From Metridium senile (lineage: Eukaryota; Cnidaria; Anthozoa; Actiniaria; Metridiidae): a DNA stretch of 64,000 bases. Below, one piece after another: positions 1 to 19,687 of the stretch. Numbering within the stretch: position 1 is the stretch's first letter; each line of letters opens with the position of its first letter. The notes under the pieces are model-generated. The model did no database searches. It had not been told where the DNA came from and saw only the letters and a list, made by a program, of their open reading frames with translations. The position numbers and the translations under genes were made by a program. The DNA is taken from assembly GCA_949775045.1 (NCBI GenBank), contig OX459099.1, positions 2,326,501-2,390,500 on the forward strand, written 5' to 3'.

Positions 1-100
1 AATGTTTCATGGATAAACTGTTTGCACTCTACCAGTGAGAATGATGATAACAATTATTGATGATGATAATAATTCCTTAACTTGTCTTTGTATTTTGCAG

Positions 101-473
101 TTTGCAAAAGAATTATAAAGAGCGCCCTAACTACAGTCAATTACTAGTAAGATGAAATCATTTTTTGGTTATTAAGCGATAATTTGCAGTAGTGAAAAAG
201 TATTTTTCTATAGTTTTGGGTTACCTGTGTTGTTCTTCTTCACAGGAATCCCAAAAACCATTTGTTTATTGACTTATTTATTTCATTGTGTTGTTTTTAT
301 ATGTTTGTTCATTTGATTTTTTCTACTTATTCATTTATTGTTCTCACTTGTTTGTTTATATATTTATTCACTTATTTCAGGATCATCCTTTTATTTTGGA
401 GTATGATAGCAGGCCAGTGGATGTTGCTGGTTGGATAACGCCATATCTTCGAGAGCTGAACAAAATTAGTTGA
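101..473 (+). CDS. MAP kinase kinase (MKK4/MKK7-type), last two coding exons
   Basis: Partial gene running in from the left edge. Exon 101-146 follows a TTTTGCAG acceptor and ends before GTAAG; exon 381-473 follows TTATTTCAG and ends in TGA. Joined in phase they encode the end of a kinase C-lobe: a segment reading KNYKERPNYSQLLDHPFI, then a tail with VDVAGW and the C-terminus LRELNKIS. The pattern K-x-R-P-x-Y-x-x-L-L-x-HPFI followed by VDVA is characteristic of the stress-activated MAP2Ks (MKK4 and MKK7) as known from the family, rather than MEK1/2. These dual-specificity kinases phosphorylate JNK and/or p38 in the cytoplasm. The tail is short. A variant poly(A) signal ATTAAA lies just after the stop, near 476. 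All catalytic motifs are outside the window, so MKK4 versus MKK7 cannot be settled. Confidence 0.8.
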
Positions 474-574
474 TTATTAAATTTCACCAAATTATTAATG
501 ATTTTAGAAATCACTTTTGATATTAGATAATATAGACTTTATAAGTTTTATAACAATATAGAGTAGTTTCGCAT

Positions 575-861
575 AGGCCGGTTCATGTATGCTAATATGT
601 TTCTTATATGCTAATGAGGTCGTTGATAAGAAATATTGATTGATTTAATCTTAGAAAGATTTTAATTGTGTGCACATAAATTTGTCATAAGTTAAGAAAT
701 AAGTACAGAATGCATCGCTGTTGTTACTTTTGTTTGATAAAAAATTAGAAATGGAGTACACGCTTTCTATTGTAACAACGTATGCATGTGAATTAGTCAC
801 ATTTCTTGTCAACGACCTCATTAGTATATAAGAAACACATTAGCATATATAAGTACCGGCT
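575..861. mobile_element. Foldback MITE
   Basis: The left arm from about 575 (GGCCGGTTCATGTATGCTAA and onward through AATGAGGTCGTTGA) is matched in reverse complement by the right arm ending about 861 (TCAACGACCTCATT onward to TTAGCATATATAAGTACCGG). Arms are about 60 bp and the centre is unrelated AT-rich DNA. No ORF. It abuts the next palindrome almost directly, and a 10-bp pair GAGTAGTTTC (561-570) / GAAACTACTC (1233-1242) encloses both, suggesting stacked insertions. Confidence 0.6.
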
Positions 862-870
862 CATGTGAAA

Positions 871-1231
871 CCACAGGGAGCCCAAGCTCATCACTTTTAC
901 AGTAAATGTATGGAGTTGCAAGATATCCTTTCGCTGTGCCTCAAATATACAATAATAAAAAAATTTTTACGTAGATAGTTGTGTATAATTGTTTTCTAGT
1001 CTGTGACCGAGTTTTAGCTCAATTTGAGTGATTTTGACGAGAAGTCTTTCAGGGGTATTTTCGTCAAAATCGCTCAAATTGAGCTAAAACTCGGTCACAG
1101 ACTAGAAAACAATTATACACAACTATCTACGTAAAAAAAAATTTTATTATTGTATATTTGAGGCACAGCGAAAGGATATCTTGCAAGTCCATACATTTAC
1201 TGTAAAAGTGATGAGCTTGGGCTCCCTGTGG
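871..1231. mobile_element. Long palindromic foldback with CCACAGGGAGCC ends
   Basis: The two halves are near-perfect inverted copies of about 165 bp around a centre near 1050. The ends read CCACAGGGAGCCCAAG and CTTGGGCTCCCTGTGG. The same end motif closes the 34192-35043 element, so these belong to one family of non-autonomous elements. There is no coding capacity. An RNA spanning it would form a very long hairpin. Confidence 0.75.
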
Positions 1232-1825
1232 TGAAACTACTCTAATGATTTCCACTAAGCAGTTCTAATTAGTTGTACACCTGTCAAAAATCATTGTTGC
1301 AGTCTAGTCAAAGCAGAAACTTTAAAATATAGTCAAAGCTATATCAAATGTTTTCAAATTATTGTTCTTCGTACATTTTAGTTGTATATGTACAAGGTAT
1401 GATATATTATCATTCAAGTTATATCAGGGATCTGCGTCAAAACAAAATATTTTTTTGGAAAAATTGCAAGAAATAGTGTCAGATGTAATAGAGTACTCAA
1501 GTGTGACGTCACGAAAAAACAAATTTTGGCTTTTACAATTTTTGGTTATTAAGATGGACAATAACAAAAAGACGTTCACACAGCAAATTTGACTGGAATT
1601 TGTCAAATAGCAGCTGAGATATAGCCACTTGAATATATAATTTCCCCATACAAATCACTGTAATTTACTGTGTGAACTTCTTAGTTGATTGCCTATTAAA
1701 ATCGAGAACCAAAAATATGATGGGGAAAATATTATTTTATGACGTCATCACTTGAGTACTTTATTACAATGAAAATTATAATGGACAACCTTTGCCTTTT
1801 GAAGATCTGACTGCCACAACTTTTG

Positions 1826-2099
1826 ACATACACCTAATTCAAAAAAGGTTGACGGGCCGAACGGCGATTGGCGATTGCGGGTCTGTGGATAATGCGAATT
1901 TCTTCTTATTCTATTCTAAATTACCCAAACATCGTTAAGCAATGACCTTAGATGGACATACGGATGTCTCAAATGTTTCGCTAAACGGCGGAGGCATTGT
2001 TTGGGTAATTTAAAAATGAATAAGAAGGAATTCATATTACCCATCGCCAATTTCCAATCGCCGTTCACCCCATCAACCTTTTTTGAATTAGGTGTATGT
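1826..2099. mobile_element. Inverted-repeat MITE (CACCTAATTC ends)
   Basis: The left end ACATACACCTAATTC and right end GAATTAGGTGTATGT are inverted copies. Further inside, AAAAAAGGTTGA, GGCGATTGG and the TTACCCAAAC segments are also paired, giving arms of roughly 110 bp with several mismatches. No ORF is present. A target duplication could not be defined with confidence because the outer bases continue the palindrome. Confidence 0.65.
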
Positions 2100-2334
2100 T
2101 ATATGCATGTATTGAAGAAAGAGGAATGCATCTGGACCTGTCCAGGTGTGCATTTATAAAGCGTGGGGAGATTGGCAGGCCACAAGAGATGTTTTAAGAG
2201 ATGCAATACCTGAAGCAAAGTGATTCTCAACACTTCTGAAGTGTTCCGACAACCTCTAACCCCCCCCCCCCCCTCCCAAGTGCTTTATAACACACACAGT
2301 ACCAGAAATGTTTCTATTTACTCAGGCTCCCCTG

Positions 2335-2455
2335 TCTAGGTTTACCTTTTCTATCTATGGGTCTATCGTTGTGTTGAGATTACACAACATAATGCCACAG
2401 GTAAACCACAACTACTCTATGACGTAGCCTGGATAAATGCACTAAGTGCGTCTAG
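2335..2455 (+). mobile_element. Short Helitron-like repeat
   Basis: A 121-bp repeat starting TCTAGGTTTACC and ending in a 7-bp-stem hairpin (loosely GCACT-A-AGTGC) followed by TCTAG and a host T. A terminal hairpin followed by CTRR next to T is the classical 3' signature of Helitrons. Related copies lie at 41195-41317 and, paralogously, near 56710-56830 in the CASD1 introns. The 5' TC end is set by where flanking similarity stops and is less certain. Non-coding. Confidence 0.45.
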
Positions 2456-2886
2456 TTCTCTTATAAAATGCAAATCGACTTGTTTGATCAATATTCAAAC
2501 ACATGCTGTGTCTTGCTACAAAGCTTGTGCCTCAACCAATAAGAATGCACTATTTCCAATACACAAATTGACTTTTATCACACTGCGAGGGAAAACCTTT
2601 GTTTGGAACTTTCTGAAAGGAATGAAAGCGAGAGCAAGGGATACAAAACCTATTGTTTTAATTAATATGGCCTCCCTGTGATAAAAGTTAATGCAATAGT
2701 AGCCTACAAGATATATAGTTAATAATTGTTTCAGCCAGGCACTCTACACATTGGGGTAGATTTTAGTAAGTGAAAATTTTTGAAAAATTCAAATAAAAAC
2801 AATTTCAATTGTGGTTCATTGTTTGTTTCAATTGATAAAACTTTCCAACACCTTTCAGTAAGGAATAGTTTCAGGATCAATCACAC

Positions 2887-3150
2887 CCAGGTAGGGGGGA
2901 CTCCCTTATAAAATGGATAGGGGTGTTCGATGGACAAACTAGAAATTAAATTAACTCAGATACTGATTTCAGACCCTTAAAGGTACGACCACATTTAACA
3001 TTTATGAAACTATTTCAATATTTGTAATCTTAAGTTTGAAAACCGACCCTAAAGATATGGTGCCAGTTAGAGACCCTAAAAGGTACACAAGGGTCTTATT
3101 TTCGACATTAGAAGGTCCATCATTGAGCATTCCTATTTTTTAAGGGATCC
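2887..3150. repeat. Dispersed repeat with AAATGGATAGGGGTG motif
   Basis: It contains ACTCCCTTATAAAATGG, GATAGGGGTG and internal near-repeats of CCTAAAAGGTAC, closely matching the better preserved copy at 16238-16569. It is a diverged or truncated member of that family. No ORF. Confidence 0.6.
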
Positions 3151-3357
3151 CTCCACAGGCAATTATAGTGAACAAACTATTTTTTCTTAAGCTCAAAGCG
3201 CCCTTTCTATCTATGCACGATTCCTCCACAGGCAATTGCAGTGAACAAGCTATTTTTTCTTAAGCTCCAAGCGCCCTTTCTATGCACGATTCCTCCACAG
3301 GCAATTACAGTGAACAAGCTATTTTTTCTTAAGCTCAAAGCCCACTTTCTATGCACA
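3147..3357. repeat. Tandem repeat, three units of about 70-80 bp
   Basis: Three successive units each contain TCCACAGGCAATT, GTGAACAA and CTATTTTTTCTTAAGCTC, then GCGCCCTTTCTATGCAC or a variant of it. The units differ by small indels. Non-coding. Confidence 0.75.
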
Positions 3358-3527
3358 ATATAATTATTCCTACAATGGGTTTTCTGTGTAACAAATGGAG
3401 AGCAGAGGGCTTCAGTTTTGGTACTAACCAGTATTAGTCAAAGTAAAATCTATTAGTAAAAGCATTTTTGCAAAAATACCATATCCATAAAATTATTTAA
3501 ACAATCAAGTACATTATGCTGTGATAG

Positions 3528-3601
3528 TTGCCCGCGGAAACTAGACGTACTCGTTCGAGGACGACTATTTGTTTTGAGAAACATCTAGTTTCCAAGGGCA
3601 A
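3528..3601. mobile_element. Small inverted-repeat element
   Basis: TTGCCCGCGGAAACTAGA at the left is matched in reverse complement by TCTAGTTTCCAAGGGCAA at the right, with one mismatch and a short unrelated centre. Size and structure fit a miniature foldback element. Confidence 0.5.
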
Positions 3602-3771
3602 TTATGAACAAAATTTTCCGGGCACTATGCACTGGTAGTATCCCTCCGTGGCAGGCACTATCCCATCACGTGATCGCCCCTCGACCAATGAGCAGAGGAA
3701 AATTTGTTGTTGAATTATATTGTGAAATACATAATTACAGTTAATCACTACCAAAGATAAATAAAGTTGTA

Positions 3772-3899
3772 GAGTACAAACACTAAAAGTGTGCAATACT
3801 TTGTACTATTTACCACTAAATAGTGTTGATTAAACAATAGAGAACAAAAGAAGCAGTATTTAGTGGTATTTATGTTCCACACTTTTAGTGTTTGTACTC
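3772..3899. mobile_element. TA-target MITE, GAGTACAAACAC family, copy 1
   Basis: The termini GAGTACAAACACTAAAAGTG and its complement are each flanked by TA, as expected for a Tc1/mariner-type target duplication. The inner part carries partly paired repeats of TAGTGGTATTTA / CACTAAATAG. Two further copies occur at 20491-20646 and 29809-29949 with the same ends and TA flanks. Confidence 0.75.
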
Positions 3900-5583
3900 T
3901 ATTGTTTCCTTTTGTATTTCATTATTCTGTTGGAGTGAAAGTTGGTAAACAGAAACTTTTAGTTTGTGCCCATCTTTTTTTTTCATATTCGACACATGCT
4001 ATGCTTTAACCCTTTCCCTCAGAGTAATATAGACACATTCATAAAATCAACACAGGTTTTATTTGTCTTGGTGGATGGTATTACCAACTTTAAAAACAGT
4101 TTGTCTTTTACTGCAGTTCCTATATATTTGACAAGCAACTGTTTGGCCAAAAACTTCGAAGTTAATTATGAAAATTTACTAGGAATACTGTGCTTTTCCT
4201 TCACTAGTTATTAGTATTGATATGCAGGGGATAGTAGGAAATTGGGTGCGCTGATTGGTATCTTCACAGTATTTTTCATTATTATCCAACTAGTCATAGA
4301 CCAGTTTGAATATCGCAGGAGTAGATATGAATTAAGTAAAAATATCGCTGGATATTTTTACTCGTCTATGACTAGCCCTCAAGTAAAACAATATTTTGCT
4401 ATAAAAGAGCAAAAACCTTATTTTACTGATGATTGGATAATAAATAACTTATTAAACAGTTTGATGTGTAATATGGCTGGATATTTTACTAGTTAACTTG
4501 CATTTTGACTGGCCCAGAGGCTCGTCAAAATACAGAGTTTCACTCGTAAAATATCCAGCCATAATGCACATCAAAATGACTAAGATATATATATATTCAA
4601 TACAAATAAATAATTCTCTTCAAAATCAACTGGATATTAAGATGTTGAAATAATCACCTGCATATAAATACTAAAATATTTATTCTCCTCAGGCTTGATG
4701 AATATCAGCAAATGTTCACTACAATATTCACCTTGCCTTTAGCTAATAAGTAGTGAACTCTAACCAATACACTGAAAATTTTCTCTCGTTCCAGTTACTC
4801 GGAGGGCAAATTTGTTGTATTAAAGAGACAAAATGTGGCCATGCAACACCATTTTGCCCTGAGTAAACTGGAACAAGAGAAAATGTGTATTTGCAAGTCC
4901 GTTGTTTATTGACTACTATCAACTAAATATTCATTTTTCTTAACCAAGATCAAACAGAACAGAGATATTATATTAATGACATTTCTTGAACTCAAATTTC
5001 TGAAACAGTTTAATAATAAGATATTTAACATGCTAATCAAAATAATAATTTCAATTCAACATAATTATTGAGCTGCCATCTCTTAGATAAAAAGGAAAGA
5101 AAATCAATTGCCTATTGTACAAACTAAAACACTATTTTAACGAGTGACTGTAATAAAATAAAAAGTGTATGTTAGTATACTAGAATTTCATATCCAAAAG
5201 ATGTCAATATATTCTAGTCAAGAAGTTGTGATAAACCCATAGGATAAAAGTTGAATGTAATAATTTAATACAAAAAAAATATTTAAATAAAGTCTGCTAG
5301 CATAAAGTCTGTTAATGAGTTGTTGCCATTAAACCCATGAAAAGTGTTAGATAAAGTTAGGTATTCAAAAAAAACAAAAGATTTAAGATGCATTCAAAAG
5401 CGATACACTAAAGAGTGTTTCAAGGGTTAATGAGAACCAAATCTATTTTGCAAAAAGTATCTTGTGTGTAGATTACATAAGTTCCTTAAATTGTTTATTG
5501 CAATCACTCTATGCCTTATACAGCCAAAAATAATCAAAATATTACACTTGCAATAACTTTACATTAAAAAGAGCAGTCCGCCA

Positions 5584-14641
<9,058 letters not shown>

Positions 14642-14830
14642 AGTTTGTAAAGAGCTAAGTACCCCAGAAGTATTCTTAGGAGCGAGCACTCGCAAAATTC
14701 TGGAGAAATTAGACATAAAATTCACCAAGAACGTGCTCTCGGCAAGAATGGCGGTCGAAAGGAAAGTTCATTGCGTCATAGCTTGACACGAGGTCTCTCC
14801 GTGCTCTTCTGTGATTGGACGAATTATTAA
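14642..14830 (-). promoter_or_regulatory. Putative DDX5/17 promoter region
   Basis: On the minus strand upstream of the ATG there is an ATGACGCAAT motif (at 14770-14779), resembling an ATF/CREB or C/EBP-ATF site, and a CCAAT box (14814-14818) about 175 bp from the start codon. The motifs are read directly from the sequence; their use is inference and no transcription start is known. Confidence 0.35.
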
Positions 14831-15412
14831 GGTGGCTCGATGCCTTTCGTAATGTTGCCTTGGATACTGAATTACATTAAAATAAATTAAAGTTGCATAA
14901 AATGTTACGGCAAAAAGTTTAGTTGGAATATAAATTAAATAACAATAAAAGAACTAAGTCATGATAATAAATTTAAACAAAATGACAAGCTAGCTATATA
15001 TATTTATTTTCTTGAAGAAAAATTTAATGTGCCAGTGTTTCTAATAAAACAATAATTTGAGTAAACCATATATAAATTGAGAGTTTCAATTTAACTATTC
15101 AAACAATGGTATTAAAGTTTAAACTAATTTTTTACACGAGGTATAGTGTATATTTCATTTTGGTTACTTGAAGTTTTCATTGGAAGATCACATTTCTAAT
15201 CAAATAATACTTTAATTCTATTTGTCTTTCTCTAAACAGTTTGTGTTACAGTGCCACTACTTCAACCAAGGTTAACCAAATTTTAAAATGAATAATTTTA
15301 CAAACAAACAAATATCGTACATTGAGTTCTTACAGGCCTAATATTTTTTGGGTCAATTGTGAATCGTGATGTATTTATTCACATATAAAGAGAATTATAA
15401 GCATGCATTTTA

Positions 15413-15682
15413 CAGTGCGACTCGCCGTACCGTAGTCACCTACAAAAACGTTTGATCAATTTTTGACATTATTTTGACATTTTTTCATCTCAATCGGACC
15501 AATTACAGACATCAAAGTATCTAAAGTCTCCGCCTCTGATCGATATTAACTCCGCCTCTCAATATAAACTCCGCCTCTCGATATAAACGTGTATCTGATT
15601 GGTCCGATTGAGATGAAAAAATGTCAAAATAATGTCAAAAATTCATCAAATGTTTTTGTAAGTGGTACGGCGAGTCGCACTG
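15413..15682. mobile_element. Mariner-type MITE (CAGTGCGACTCG ends, TA target)
   Basis: The ends CAGTGCGACTCGCCGTAC and GTACGGCGAGTCGCACTG are perfect inverted copies flanked by TA on both sides. Arms extend about 90 bp (ATTATTTTGACATTTTTTCATC with its complement, and ATCGGACCAAT with ATTGGTCCGAT). The centre has three tandem variants of CTCCGCCTCTCGATATAAA. Non-coding. Confidence 0.8.
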
Positions 15683-16024
15683 TAAGCAAAAACATGTGTA
15701 GAGATTCTATTGCTCATACTTTAAATAATGTTAAAAAATTGATAAATAATTAATGACTATTTTGTCCAAATTGACAAAAGAAATCGTAACCATGACGAGT
15801 GGTCTAAATCCTGATAAAGATTCACCCTAATTTACATAAACTTTAACCTGAATTTTCTCTAATAAACTTTCATAAATCCTTGATTTTTAAAAAAAAAAAC
15901 ACTCAAAATATAGGTTGGAGTTTTTTTAGCTGTTAAGTAAACTTGCAGATCGTGTTTTATCAGGATTTAAACCACGCGGCCTTCGTGTCCTCAGTTAAAG
16001 TATATCCACAGGTGAAATCACTAC

Positions 16025-16085
16025 TACCCTGGTCACCAGAGGCTTAGCAGGGAAAGAGTTAGTCCAGCCTCTGGTGACCAGGGTA
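16025..16085. mobile_element. 61-bp MITE with 9-bp target duplication AATCACTAC
   Basis: The ends TACCCTGGTCACCAGAGGCT and its inverted copy are directly flanked by AATCACTAC on both sides (16016-16024 and 16086-16094). A 9-bp target duplication is the hallmark of Mutator-like (MULE) transposition. Same target-site class as 34720-34785, 41004-41104, 47936-48039 and 51396-51488. Confidence 0.8.
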
Positions 16086-16237
16086 AATCACTACTAAATT
16101 AAAGACCAACAACTACATAAAAAAACACTTTGCGTTAGCAAGCAGATTAATTTTCATTAACATTTACATTTATTTGCAAATAAACATCATAATTTTTACA
16201 GCTAACTATACTTGAATAGGCAATGTTTGGTATATCT

Positions 16238-16569
16238 CCCGGGGGGGGCTCCCTTAGAAAATGGATAGCTCCCGGGAGGGGGGGGGGACTTCCTTAGAAA
16301 ATGGATAGGGGTGCTCGACGGACGGTTTTGAAAATGACCCTAAAAGGTACGCATAAATTAACTCAGATACCGATTTCAGACCCTAAAAGGTACGACCACA
16401 TTTAAAACTTTTTCAATTTGTATTATCTTTAGTTCGAAAACTGACCCTAAAAGGTATGGTGCCAGTTCAAGACCATAAAAGGTACGTGAGGGTCTTATGT
16501 TCGACCCTAAAAAGTCTGTTGAGCACCCCTATCCATTTTCTAAGGTAGTCCCCCCCCCCCCCCCCCTGG
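16238..16569. mobile_element. Poly-G/poly-C-ended element with 9-bp direct flanks
   Basis: The sequence between two copies of GGTATATCT (16229-16237, 16570-16578) begins with a G-run and ACTCCCTTAG-like sequence plus AAATGGATAGGGGTGC, and ends with the inverted equivalent (ATCCATTTTCTAAG then a C-run). The inside has repeated CCTAAAAGGTACG. The left end is partly duplicated (two G-run plus AAATGGATAG blocks). Related to 2887-3150. Confidence 0.65.
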
Positions 16570-16705
16570 GGTATATCTGGCACTGTAATAGCTTGAGTTC
16601 TGGCTTATTTATTTAGAAAATGATTCTTATTGTCAAGTTCAATTCACTGCCTCCTTTTAACAACTATTTAATATAACAATATAAATTTTCTAATCTTCTT
16701 GTTAA

Positions 16706-19298
16706 TCATGTTGTGACAACTTGTCTTAAAGGTTCTTCCAGGTAATTACGCAAAGCTTGGACCTACAGACAACATGAAACACAATATTGTCTTTAGAAAA
16801 AATGTATCTTATCGTATCGTATCTTAAGTTTCAAAATTATAGTATTCATTATGATCATCATCAGCAGCAGCAGCAGCAGCAGCTTCATCATCATCATCAT
16901 AATTTGAATAATCATCATCAGAAACAGCAGCAGCATCATCTTCACCATCATCACTTTTATCATTATCGCCATCATCATCATATTTTATCTATTTTATCTT
17001 TTTGAAGAATATTTTTCTTCAAAACCACTCTATTTTATATTGATGTTCCAAAACATTTACTTGTAAACTATAACATTTTATTTAAAAGTTCATAATAATA
17101 CTAACATTATTACAAGTAAATGTTGGGAAGTCAATATAAAATAGAGTAAAGCAATCATTTCTATAGCAAACAAGGAAATAAGAGGCCAACCCTTTTAAAA
17201 TTAAAATTACAAACAGTACTTTTTTAGTTCTTTGTACCTTAGCTTTAAGTATACCAAATCCTACTGTTTCTTTTGCATATAAACACAATAACAGGTTACC
17301 AACTCTTGCAATGGCTACTTTCCCATCCTATTAATTGAAAATAAGAAAGATAATATAATAAATTATAAAGTTTATTTATCATGGATATGAGATTAGAGGA
17401 AGTTATTATTATGTTTGTTTCACAAGGTTGAAGGTTTGTATTGCCAAGTTTCAAATGCTACTGCTAGTCAACAACAACAACAATTATTTATTTGCACACA
17501 TTGTTTTACAATTTTCATACAGGGAAGTAAAATAGAAGAAACCAAATAGAAAACATGAGATTATTAATAAGCTAAGTATATAATATTAGTTTTTATAAAG
17601 TGGTGATAAGGGGTAGGTAAACTGAGAAGTTAATGTGTTAGCCCAGTAATCAGGCAATGGGTCAGGGGCGGATCCAGGATTTTTTTTAAGGGGGGGGGGG
17701 GGGGTGCATCCTTAGGAAATGATGTTATATATAAATAACTTAGAGAACATATTTTTAAGCTTTATGATTGTCTGAGCCCAGGCTGGGGGGGGGGGGGTGC
17801 GCAACCACCTGGATCTGCCCTTATGGGTCTACTTGTCTTTACAATAAGCTGTGTGTCATTTACCTCACAGTCCATGAATATCATTTGTAAGTCCTCATTA
17901 TGGAATGCCATTCTACCATTCTTTTCGTATGCTGACCATATACTAGACGCTATGGCGGCTGTTACTTTAGCTTCTTTATCACCAGTACCGGCATGGGATA
18001 GTATTGATCCATCACTGTTTAATAGTCTGGATTATATAGATATAAAAATGAATTTTCATCATATTATGAAAGTAGAGAAATGATTTTACAGTGTGAATTA
18101 AAAAAACGTGAAATATTTTAGAAATCCTTTATTGTTTGTTGAACAACTCACAAACAACTCTAACTACAAAATGTTTATCATACTACACATCAGTCAAACT
18201 TCTTGCGGTGATATACAGTACAGTCCTATAATCTTAAATCTGATGGTCATCGCTCCTTCTCTGTAGCTGCTCCTGAACTCTGGAACTCACTGCCAATATC
18301 TATCAGAAAAATATCAAGTCTAACTTCTTTCAAAACTGAACTAAAAACTCATCTTTTCAAATTAGCTTATTCTTTGTAATTATGTCTTTTTGTTACTGTT
18401 GTTGTTGTTGTTGCAAGCATGTGAAAACGAGATGTGAATAAGCGCAAGCGCAAACAAACTATTCACTAGTGCCATGCGCAAGCACAAGCGCAAACGCAAG
18501 AAAAAAGGAAAATTTTTGATACCTTGCGCTTGCGCTTGTGCTTGCGCTTGCGTGGGCGGTTTTCACTACGAAATAAGGCCTCTTGCGCTTGCGCTTGCGT
18601 CTGCGTCTGCGCTTGCGTCTGCGCTTGCGCTTGCGTCTGCGCTTGCGTCTGCGCTTGCGCTTGCGTCGCTAGTGAAAACCAGGCTTAAGCCACACAAATC
18701 CCAACATACTGCCCACGAAAACATGTTTTTGAAATACAGCCTAGGTGTATTAAAGGCAATGGTGAACATTTTGAAAATGTAACCTTTCGGAAAAGCTAAC
18801 CTAACAATTTTTCTGAGTTCAAAAGTGAGCTTATGCACATGCCTGTAAGTACATTCTTAAAGCGTCTTGTCACCTTTCAGAATAAATTGTAGTGTGAACA
18901 GAAAACGTTCTCACGTGTGGATGGAAAACTTTAATTGCATTTTCATAGTTAGAATGTCATTTTCAAATTTATTAATTATTTATTTGTTGTCATATACAAA
19001 ATCAATCAGTCATCTTATATTAATCATCATCACTTTGTTCTATCTCTTCATAGTTAATAGAGGGGAATGAATAGAGTGTAGAATTTCAATGTGCTCTAGA
19101 AAATGCACGTAAATTTTCAGTATTTCAGGAATGTAATATAGTTCCTTTTAAAGAAACAGCAAATAATGCTTATAACTTTTGTTCAAAAGAATTACTGAAT
19201 ATAGGTTTAGATCTTCAAACTTCAACTTACAGTGTGTTCAAAACGCCTCCAGTATTTGCTTGTCCGAGAATTTCAGATAACGCTTTAGGTCGTAGCAT
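16706..19298 (-). CDS. LAMTOR2: Ragulator subunit LAMTOR2 (p14/ROBLD3), complete
   Basis: Four exons on the minus strand: 19231-19298, 17864-18026, 17238-17327 and 16706-16762, giving 125 aa plus stop, the family's usual length. Exon 1 begins [20 protein letters not shown] after a good ACC-ATG context; an in-frame upstream ATG exists, but the family start is MLRPKAL. Exon 2 contains [17 protein letters not shown] and FMDCE, exon 3 [20 protein letters not shown], and exon 4 ends [12 protein letters not shown]. The acceptor of exon 2 was chosen at 18026 because it restores [10 protein letters not shown]. Known role: a roadblock-fold protein that pairs with LAMTOR3 in the Ragulator complex, anchoring Rag GTPases/mTORC1 and MEK1-ERK scaffolding on late endosomes and lysosomes. 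Head-to-head with NOL12. Confidence 0.96.
16861..16985. repeat. Imperfect CAG/CAT microsatellite in LAMTOR2 intron 3
   Basis: Interrupted runs of CAG and CAT triplets, giving artificial poly-Q/poly-H frames on one strand and poly-M/poly-L frames on the other. It lies inside the intron between exons 3 and 4 of LAMTOR2, so it is not coding. Confidence 0.8.
17663..17822. mobile_element. hAT-like MITE (CAGGGGCGGATCC ends)
   Basis: The left end CAGGGGCGGATCCAGG and right end CCTGGATCTGCCCTT are imperfect inverted repeats, each followed inside by a G-run. Direct flanks ATGGGT (17657-17662, 17823-17828) are 6 bp as visible; hAT elements normally make 8 bp, so either two bases have changed or the class is different. 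It sits in LAMTOR2 intron 2, only about 40 bp from the exon 2 donor. Confidence 0.6.
18236..18379 (+). pseudogene. LINE reverse-transcriptase ORF, 3'-terminal relic
   Basis: An open frame of 47 codons contains [37 protein letters not shown] and a stop. The block R-x-F-S-V-A-x-P-x-L-W-N-S-L-P followed by F-K-x-x-L-K-T-x-L-F is the conserved C-terminal tail of LINE ORF2 proteins of the CR1/L2/Nimb type. A (TTG)n tail follows near 18396-18413, fitting a 5'-truncated retrotransposed copy. It lies in LAMTOR2 intron 1, opposite to the gene. Confidence 0.7.
18441..18668. repeat. Palindromic GCGCAA/GCGCTT hexamer repeat
   Basis: Imperfect repeats of GCGCAAGC-type units (about 18441-18502) are followed after a gap by the complementary CTTGCGCTTGCG units (about 18520-18667, with CTTGCGTCTGCG variants). 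The two halves are inverted, so the tract could form a GC-rich hairpin in otherwise AT-rich DNA. The AlaSer- or LeuAla-rich frames across it are products of the repeat. Confidence 0.75.
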
Positions 19299-19687
19299 GG
19301 TAACCGGAGGAAAATCTGGCAGTTCAAAGTCTTTATTGGGACCACGAAACATATAAAACTTTAGAAAACAAGAAATTTCGTCACAGTTTAGCTGCAATAT
19401 ATATAGGGTCACATGATTTGCATATGAAGCTTTGCGACCGCGCTAGTTATACAACACAGGCTACCCAAAACTCGAAAGAAATATTTGATAGAAATAAGAA
19501 ATTGCGCAATTCCTTTGTAAAAAATCAACTTCTAACGACATCACTACTACACTTTTAGATCATAAAAAAATATTTTAACTATATTTGTTCTTTTTATCAG
19601 TAAATTTTAGAAGTGTTTCAAAGAGTGAATGAGTACTGAGCCAGCGGTCAAATCTTCCGGCGGTTTGCCTTGTGAGAGAAATCCAAT
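19299..19687. promoter_or_regulatory. Probable bidirectional promoter of LAMTOR2 and NOL12
   Basis: The start codons of LAMTOR2 (minus) and NOL12 (plus) are 389 bp apart, head to head, with no other gene between. This spacing is typical of shared housekeeping promoters. No TATA box stands out at a fixed position. Assignment is by arrangement only. Confidence 0.5.

Larger units (their letters stand above)
474..5583. other. Intergenic, repeat-dominated, between the MAP2K and DDX5/17 3' ends
   Basis: No convincing coding exon. The stretch holds at least six foldback or inverted-repeat elements (listed separately), a short tandem repeat, a Helitron-like short repeat and a poly-C run near 2262-2275. 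Two further small inverted repeats lie at about 4455-4583 (arms containing GGCTGGATATTTTAC) and 4782-4886 (arms containing TTCCAGTTACTC and its complement). The region flanks two genes pointing at each other, so both 3'UTRs fall here. A TTTATT at about 5494-5499 is a possible poly(A) signal (AATAAA on the minus strand) for the helicase. Confidence 0.6.
14831..16705. other. Intergenic between DDX5/17 5' end and LAMTOR2 3' end
   Basis: No coding exon seen. It contains three well-delimited non-autonomous elements, listed separately (15413-15682, 16025-16085, 16238-16569). TTTATT at 16608-16613 is a possible LAMTOR2 poly(A) signal on the minus strand. Confidence 0.6.

Noticed and set aside
16787..17005. 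Poly-Q/poly-H protein
   Set aside because: Product of a CAG/CAT microsatellite inside a LAMTOR2 intron.
18474..18838. Ala/Ser- or Leu/Ala-rich proteins on both strands
   Set aside because: Translation of the GCGCTT hexamer repeat; no splice or start context, inside an intron.
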